A DNA stretch of 64,000 bases from Cohnella baijiui (lineage in GTDB: Bacteria; Bacillota; Bacilli; Paenibacillales; Paenibacillaceae): contig NZ_JAJFOW010000034.1 of NCBI RefSeq assembly GCF_020731285.1, positions 1 through 64,000 of the forward strand, in the 5' to 3' direction. A program made the position numbers and the translations under genes. How positions within the stretch are numbered: position 1 is the first letter of the stretch; the number at the start of each line of letters is the position of its first letter. A model generated the notes under the pieces. It was not told the origin of the DNA, searched no databases, and saw only the letters and a program-made list of their open reading frames with translations. Of this stretch, positions 59,398-64,000 are shown piece after piece.

Positions 59398-59928
59398 TTA
59401 ACGGCGGACGACGGCCGTCCCCGAGAGGAGATCGTAGACCGTGCGTCTGCCGCGGTTGGTATAAGGGCTCAACAGATAAAGCAAAACCAACCCGTAGACG
59501 ACGCCTAATAGCGCGTAAATGACGGCTGCCGGCGTATTGGAGGGAAGCGCCATCCGCCACACCGTAAAGTGAGCCAGCTCCCAAGGCAGAAATTTGAGAG
59601 CGGAGCGCAGGAGCGAGCGGCCGAGTCCGATGTCCCCTCCCCCGGCGCGGACGACCGCAAGCCCGCATTTTCGTTTGCCCCAAGTGGCATGGGCGCCCCG
59701 CCCTTCGCAAATCGCGAAGTACAGCAGCACCGGAAGCGTGAGCAGCGCGAACCCGGCCAGCTCCGCCCGGACCGGTCCTGCCGAGAACCACCCGGCCAGG
59801 TGGGAACGAGCCACGGAAGACAATCCGGAAAGCAGAACGAGATACCCGGCGATGATCAAGTAATCCCACAAAAACGCCCGCAAACGCGCGCCGACCGGCG
59901 CGAGGCCGGCTTGAGACTTTATTTGCAT
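59398..59928 (-). CDS. RDD-family membrane protein
   Basis: A 176-residue protein with three to four spans. The RDD motif (Arg-Asp-Asp) is partly changed: AFLWDYLIIAGYLVLLSG carries WD, and ATWGKRKCGLAVVRAGGG is the typical second motif; LSPYTNRGRRTVYDLLSGT near the end is the third. Such proteins are thought to be transporters or channels. ATG at 59928 follows CATGGAGGGAATTCG; the longer frame lies over the divergent small ORF. Confidence 0.85.
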   Translation of the reverse strand: MQIKSQAGLAPVGARLRAFLWDYLIIAGYLVLLSGLSSVARSHLAGWFSAGPVRAELAGFALLTLPVLLYFAICEGRGAHATWGKRKCGLAVVRAGGGDIGLGRSLLRSALKFLPWELAHFTVWRMALPSNTPAAVIYALLGVVYGLVLLYLLSPYTNRGRRTVYDLLSGTAVVRR

Positions 59929-60052
59929 CGAATTCCCTCCATGGATGAAACAAATGGAAATGTCCCGTACGCGAATGTCCTTCATTACGCTCATAAGCGT
60001 CCGCCGCTCGGGCACCCTATTGGCATCATACGGAAAAGGAGGGAATTCGTCC

Positions 60053-60139
60053 ATGGCCAAACAGCAAGGGCACGGCAACAAAAACACGACGACCCGATCG
60101 TCCGACAAAAAGGGCAACTCGTCCGGCAACAACCACTGA
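60053..60139 (+). CDS. 28-residue hydrophilic peptide ORF
   Basis: ATG at 60053 to TGA at 60137-60139. The peptide starts AKQQGHGNKNTTTRSSDKK and is rich in Asn, Ser, Lys, Gly and Gln with no hydrophobic residues, like small Bacillales spore or stress proteins; no homologue is recalled. A very good ribosome site (AAGGAGGG, nine bases from ATG) supports translation. It is divergent from the RDD gene and followed by a bidirectional terminator. Confidence 0.6.
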   Translation: MAKQQGHGNKNTTTRSSDKKGNSSGNNH

Positions 60140-60244
60140 GCAGGCGGAACCTTCGTCCCGGAGCGCATCACGAGCGGTTCCTAGCGGCTGCGGCGGTCCG
60201 GCGGGACGGCAAAAAATCCCGGCGCGAATCGGGCCGGGACAGGC

Positions 60245-60275
60245 AAAAAGCGGGATGCGGCGCATCCCGCTTTTT
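60245..60275. terminator. Bidirectional rho-independent terminator
   Basis: AAAAAGCGGGATGC-GGC-GCATCCCGCTTTTT is a perfect palindrome with A- and T-runs on the two sides. It separates the 28-aa ORF from the convergent msrAB gene. Confidence 0.9.
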
Positions 60276-60289
60276 GGCGTATGGCTGGT

Positions 60290-61267
60290 TCAGGAGGAGG
60301 ACCGGTCGAACAGCCGGGCGTAGCGGCCGTAGCCTTCCTTCTCCAGGTCTTCGGCCGGGATGAACCGGAGCGCCGCGGAGTTAATGCAGTACCGCAATCC
60401 GCCCTCTTCCGGCGGCCCGTCGTTAAAGACGTGTCCGAGGTGCGAGTCGGCCTCGCGGCTGCGGACTTCGGTGCGGAACATGTTGTGGCTGAAGTCTTCC
60501 TCTTCCTTGACGCTGCCTTCGTCGATCGGGCGCGTGAAGCTCGGCCAGCCGCAGCCGGAATCGTATTTGTCGCGCGAGCTGAACAGCGGCGTGCCGGAAA
60601 CGATGTCGACGTACAGCCCTTCGCGGTGATTGTCCCAGAACTCGTTGCGGAACGGGGGCTCCGTCGCGCTGTTCTGCGTGACCTCGTATTGGATCGGCGT
60701 CAGCCGATCCTTCAGCTCGGCCTTGTCCTTGTCGGTGCGCCAATGCTCCTTCAGGAACGCGTCGCGGCCGGAGCCTTTGCGGTACATCTTGTAGCGCAGC
60801 GGATTTTTCTTGTGGTAGTCCTGATGGTACTCCTCCGCCGGGTAAAAGACGCCCGCGGGCTCGACGGCGACGACGATCGGTCGGTCGAAGCGGCCGCTCT
60901 CCTGGAGCGCTTGCTTGGTCGCCTCGGCCTGCTGGCGCTGCGACTCGTTATGATAAAAGATCGCCGGACGATAGGATTCGCCCCGGTCGAAAAACTGCCC
61001 GCCCGCATCCGTCGGATCGACCGACTGCCAGTAGATGTCCAGCAGCTTGGCGTACGGAAACACTTCCGGATCGAACGCGATCTGCACGGCCTCCGCATGG
61101 CCAGTCGTCTCGGAGCACACCTGCTCGTAGGTCGGATTTTCCACATGGCCGCCGGTATAGCCCGATACGATTCCAAGAATGCCCGGCAGTTCCTCGAACG
61201 GCGTCACCATGCACCAGAAACACCCGCCCGCGAATGTCGCGAGCTCCTTTTGCCCTTGTTCGCTCAT
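60290..61267 (-). CDS. msrAB: Fused peptide methionine sulfoxide reductase MsrA/MsrB
   Basis: A 325-residue fusion. Residues 1-165 are MsrA with the catalytic Cys16 in FAGGCFWCMVTPFEEL, GYTGGHVENPTYEQVCS, and EEYHQDYHKKNP near its end. Residues 185-325 are MsrB with SGCGWPSFTRPI, RSREADSHLGHVFND and the catalytic Cys in RYCINSAALRF. MsrA reduces the S- and MsrB the R-isomer of methionine sulfoxide. No secretion signal, so cytoplasmic. ATG at 61267; the 134-residue longer frame crosses the potD terminator and is rejected. Confidence 0.95.
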   Translation of the reverse strand: MSEQGQKELATFAGGCFWCMVTPFEELPGILGIVSGYTGGHVENPTYEQVCSETTGHAEAVQIAFDPEVFPYAKLLDIYWQSVDPTDAGGQFFDRGESYRPAIFYHNESQRQQAEATKQALQESGRFDRPIVVAVEPAGVFYPAEEYHQDYHKKNPLRYKMYRKGSGRDAFLKEHWRTDKDKAELKDRLTPIQYEVTQNSATEPPFRNEFWDNHREGLYVDIVSGTPLFSSRDKYDSGCGWPSFTRPIDEGSVKEEEDFSHNMFRTEVRSREADSHLGHVFNDGPPEEGGLRYCINSAALRFIPAEDLEKEGYGRYARLFDRSSS

Positions 61268-61321
61268 CTGTTCTCCCTCGCTTCCTTCTCCTTGATGGAT
61301 CTCTGTCCCTCTATTGTAACA

Positions 61322-61352
61322 AAGAAGGAGCGAAGGTACACCTTCGCTCCCG
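61322..61352 (-). terminator. Rho-independent terminator of the pot operon
   Basis: Minus-strand stem GGAGCGAAGG-TGTA-CCTTCGCTCC followed by TTCTTTGTT, 26 bases after the potD stop. Confidence 0.87.
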
Positions 61353-61377
61353 GACGGCCCGACGGCGGCCGCCATGC

Positions 61378-62451
61378 CTATTTTTTGTGCATCTTGAACT
61401 CGAGGAACAGCTCGTTGTAGTGCGAAAGCATTTTTTTGCCCAGATTGGCGTACACCTCGAGCTTGTCCGTGATCTCGGGCTTCGGGTAAAACCGCTCGTC
61501 GCTCGCGATCTCCTCCGGCAAATACTTCATCGCTTCGGCGTTCGGCGTCGCGTAGCCGACGTACTCGGCGTTCCGGGCGGCATGCTTCGGATCGAGCATG
61601 AAGTTGATGAAGCGGTGCGCCCCCTCGATGTTGCGCGCCGTCTTCGGGATGACCATGTTGTCGAACCACAGGTTGGACCCTTCCTTCGGAATGACGTAGT
61701 CCAGCTTGTCGTTCTCGTCCATGATCTCCGAGGCGTCGCCGGACCAGACGAGCCCGACGGCGGCTTCCTCGTTGGCGAGCAGCATCTTGATCTCGTCGCC
61801 GACGAGCGCCTTCACGTTGGGCGTCAGCGTCTTGAGCTTGCGCAGCGCCTCCTGAAGGTGGTCCTCGTTACGATCGTTCAACGAATAGCCAAGGCTGTTC
61901 AGCCCCATCCCGATCACCTCTCGCGCGCTGTCGACGAGCAGGATGTTGTTTTTCAACGACGGATCCCACAGATCCTGCCAGCTGTCGAACTTCAAATCGC
62001 CGACGAGCTCGGGGTTGTAGACGATGCCGACCGTCCCCCAGAAGTACGGGATCGAATAGGCGTTGCCCGGATCGAAGTCCAGATCGAGGTAGCGCGGATC
62101 GATGTACTTCAGATTGGGCAGCTTCGCGTGATCGAGCGGCAGCAGCAGGTTGTCGGCCTTCATCTTGCTGATCGCGTACTCGGACGGGATGCTCACGTCG
62201 AAGGTCGTGCCGCCCTGGGCGATCTTGGTCATCATCGCTTCGTTGGAGTCGAATGTTTGGTAGATGACCTTGATGCCCGTCTCCTTCTCGAATTCGGAGA
62301 TCAGCGCGGGATCGATGTAGTCGCCCCAGTTGTAGACGGTCAGCGTGTTCGCGCCCGAGTAGCCCTGCGACTTGTTCAGCGCGGAAACGGCGTACATCAG
62401 GCCGAAGGCGACGACCAGGACGGCAAGGAACAGACGGACGAGCTCCTTCAT
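61378..62451 (-). CDS. potD: Spermidine/putrescine-binding protein
   Basis: A 357-residue polyamine-binding protein of ABC importers. It starts with a hydrophobic N-terminal helix (LFLAVLVVAFGLMYAVSAL) and has TLTVYNWGDYIDPALISEFE, SIPYFWGTVGIVYNPE, VGLVWSGDASEIMDEN and SNLWFDNMVIPK, all PotD marks. No lipobox cysteine follows the helix, so it is either cleaved and secreted or tethered by this helix. ATG at 62451 overlaps the potC stop (ATGA). Last gene of the pot operon in this window. Confidence 0.94.
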   Translation of the reverse strand: MKELVRLFLAVLVVAFGLMYAVSALNKSQGYSGANTLTVYNWGDYIDPALISEFEKETGIKVIYQTFDSNEAMMTKIAQGGTTFDVSIPSEYAISKMKADNLLLPLDHAKLPNLKYIDPRYLDLDFDPGNAYSIPYFWGTVGIVYNPELVGDLKFDSWQDLWDPSLKNNILLVDSAREVIGMGLNSLGYSLNDRNEDHLQEALRKLKTLTPNVKALVGDEIKMLLANEEAAVGLVWSGDASEIMDENDKLDYVIPKEGSNLWFDNMVIPKTARNIEGAHRFINFMLDPKHAARNAEYVGYATPNAEAMKYLPEEIASDERFYPKPEITDKLEVYANLGKKMLSHYNELFLEFKMHKK

Positions 62452-63251
62452 TTCGGCACCCCCACCCCGAGCCGTTTGGCGCTCCTGCGGTTCAGCCAGT
62501 AGTAACCGAGGACGACCAGCACCGTGAACAGGAAGATGAGCGTCGACAGCGCGTTGATCGACAGGGAGATGCCTTGGCGCGCCCGCGAGTAAATTTCGAC
62601 CGACAAGGTCGAAAAGCCGTTGCCCGTCACGAAAAACGTCACGGCGAAGTCGTCCAGCGAATAGGTCAACGCCATGAAAAAGCCCGCGAAGATGCCCGGC
62701 TTGATGAACGGCACGACGACCCGCGTCAGCACCTGCCAGCCGTTCGCGCCGAGATCCCGCGCCGCGTCGAGGAGCGACGGGCTCATCTCCTGCAGCTTGG
62801 GCAGCACCATGAGCACGACGATCGGCACGCTGAAAGCGATGTGCGACAGCAGCACGGACGTGAAGCCGAGCTTGATGCCCGCCATCGTGAACAGGATGAG
62901 GAACGAGGCGCCGATGATGACGTCGGGGCTGACGATCAGCACGTTGTTCATCGAAAGGAGCGAGTTCTGCGCCCTGCGGCTGCGAACGCGGCGGATAGCC
63001 AACGCTCCGAGCACGCCGAGGATCGTCGAGATCGCCGACGAGAGCAGGGCGATGATCACCGTGTTCAGCACGATGATGAGTAGGCGGGTATCCCGGAACA
63101 CTTCGCCGTAGTATTCGAGCGTAAAGCCTTCGTACCCGTGCATCGACCCGCCGCTGTTGAACGAATAGTACACCAGATAGAAGATCGGGGCGTACAAAAT
63201 GACGAAGATGGCGGCCAAATAAACGGAGGACGCGCGCTTCGACTTTTTCAT
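62448..63251 (-). CDS. potC: Spermidine/putrescine ABC transporter permease
   Basis: A 267-residue inner membrane permease with six spans. The EAA loop is LLDAARDLGANGWQVLTRVV. The segments FTLEYYGEVFRDTRLL and GTNAFSTLPLxIYS-like TGNGFSTLSVEIYSRARQGI are typical of PotC. ATG at 63251 overlaps the potB stop (ATGA). The start frame to 63785 is an artefact of overlap. Confidence 0.93.
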   Translation of the reverse strand: MKKSKRASSVYLAAIFVILYAPIFYLVYYSFNSGGSMHGYEGFTLEYYGEVFRDTRLLIIVLNTVIIALLSSAISTILGVLGALAIRRVRSRRAQNSLLSMNNVLIVSPDVIIGASFLILFTMAGIKLGFTSVLLSHIAFSVPIVVLMVLPKLQEMSPSLLDAARDLGANGWQVLTRVVVPFIKPGIFAGFFMALTYSLDDFAVTFFVTGNGFSTLSVEIYSRARQGISLSINALSTLIFLFTVLVVLGYYWLNRRSAKRLGVGVPK

Positions 63252-64000
63252 CGGGCGCCTCCCTTCTGCCGCTTGCCGGTGACGATCATGATGACGACCA
63301 TCGCGAGAATCAGGAAGACCGCGATCGCCGCCCCCATGCCCCAGTCCTGCGTCACGAGAAAGTGCTGCTCGATCGCCGTGCCGAGCGTGATGACGCGGTT
63401 GCCCGCGACGAGGCGCGTGATCATGAACAGCGACAGCGCCGGGATGAAGACGGCCTGGCAGCCGGCCTTGACCCCGTCCAGCGTCAGCGGGAACACGACC
63501 CGCCGGAACGTCGTCCAGGCCGAAGCGCCCAGGTCCCGCGCCGCGAAGACGAGCGACGGGCTCAGATCCTCCAGGGCGTTGTAGATCGGCAGGATCATGA
63601 ACGGGATAAAGATGTACACCGAGACGAAGACGAAGCTGAAGTCCGTAAACAAAATTTGGTGCCGGCCGATGCCGAGCGTCTCGAGCACGCCGTTGACGAA
63701 GCCGTACGTGCCGAAGATGCCCAGGAAGGCGTACACCTTGAGCAGCAGGTTGACCCAGCTTGGCAGAATGAGCAGCAGCAGCCACAGCTGCTTATGCTTC
63801 ATCCGGGTGAGCGCATACGCCGCCGGATAGGCCACGAGCAGCGAGAAGACGGTGATCAGCAGCGCGTACCAGATCGAGCTGGCCGTCATGCGCAAGTAGA
63901 TCGGCGTCAGGAACTTGCCGTAATTGCCAAGCGTGAACTGACCTTCGACGTCGAAAAAGGAATCGTAGACGATGAGCGCGATCGGGATGACGATGAACAG
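63248..64000 (-). CDS. potB: Spermidine/putrescine ABC transporter permease, N-terminus outside the window
   Basis: At least 250 residues of a PotB-type permease. The frame remains open to the right edge, so an internal ATG at 63895 is not the true start. Visible are LSPSLVFAARDLGASAWTTF (EAA loop) and GNRVITLGTAIEQHFLV, and the segment before 63895 reads DSFFDVEGQFTLGNYGKFLT, normal for the N-terminal half. The potA ATPase gene is expected just upstream, beyond 64000. Confidence 0.92.
   Translation of the reverse strand: MFIVIPIALIVYDSFFDVEGQFTLGNYGKFLTPIYLRMTASSIWYALLITVFSLLVAYPAAYALTRMKHKQLWLLLLILPSWVNLLLKVYAFLGIFGTYGFVNGVLETLGIGRHQILFTDFSFVFVSVYIFIPFMILPIYNALEDLSPSLVFAARDLGASAWTTFRRVVFPLTLDGVKAGCQAVFIPALSLFMITRLVAGNRVITLGTAIEQHFLVTQDWGMGAAIAVFLILAMVVIMIVTGKRQKGGAR

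Overview
The window is a 64 kb stretch of a GC-rich, low-redundancy bacterial chromosome. Gene content points to a Gram-positive member of the Paenibacillaceae (Cohnella/Paenibacillus type). The clues are lipoprotein solute-binding proteins with Gly/Ser/Pro-rich linkers, CUT1 sugar importers without their own ATPase, a His_kinase/AraC-type response-regulator pair, a B. subtilis-like AraR operator, a tandem glycine riboswitch ahead of gcvT-gcvPA-gcvPB, and strong AAGGAGG-type ribosome binding sites. The genus is an inference; no rRNA or other marker gene is present.

Layout. 1-1347: a transposase cut by the window edge, sitting against the 5' part of a group IIC intron that lies just after the araB terminator. 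1351-5275: arabinose genes araB, araD and araR with two AraR operators. 5312-13317: single-gene units (HAD phosphatase, methionine aminopeptidase), an autoregulated metallo-hydrolase/TetR/small membrane peptide/membrane protein operon, two lipoproteins, an epimerase, a CWC protein, and a hydroxyacid dehydrogenase broken by an amber codon. 13343-17053: a very large protein fusing two GT-C glycosyltransferases. 18270-25304: a GH116 glucosidase with its CUT1 importer and divergent LacI regulator. 25651-28085: an RCC1-repeat protein and a RhiA-like protein in an AT-richer patch. 28417-40563: a second carbohydrate locus (putative hydrolase, GH31 alpha-glucosidase, CUT1 importer, two-component system). 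40833-41722: two 51-bp-period repeat tracts. 41772-47666: DinB, PHP phosphatase, GntR-dgoD galactonate genes, an iron alcohol dehydrogenase and a luciferase-like protein. 47739-49260: a second luciferase-like monooxygenase behind a structured attenuator leader. 49281-50947: ECF sigma factor and putative anti-sigma factor. 51262-55952: glycine cleavage system under a glycine riboswitch (gcvH has its own unit). 56051-59298: a YgiBC/YjfLC-like membrane and ATP-grasp cluster. 59398-64000: RDD protein, a 28-aa peptide ORF, msrAB and the potBCD polyamine importer running off the end.

How it fits together: most of the window serves uptake and trimming of plant-type sugars. Both CUT1 importers lack an ATP-binding subunit, so they probably share an ATPase encoded elsewhere, as MsmX is shared in B. 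subtilis. Local regulators (AraR, LacI, GntR, AraC-type two-component, cre-like sites) give each sugar module its own control. No phage, CRISPR, defence island or RNA gene other than the riboswitch and intron fragment was seen. The least explained items are the 51-bp repeat array, the attenuator leader at 49130-49218, the dual GT-C fusion and the YgiBC-like cluster.
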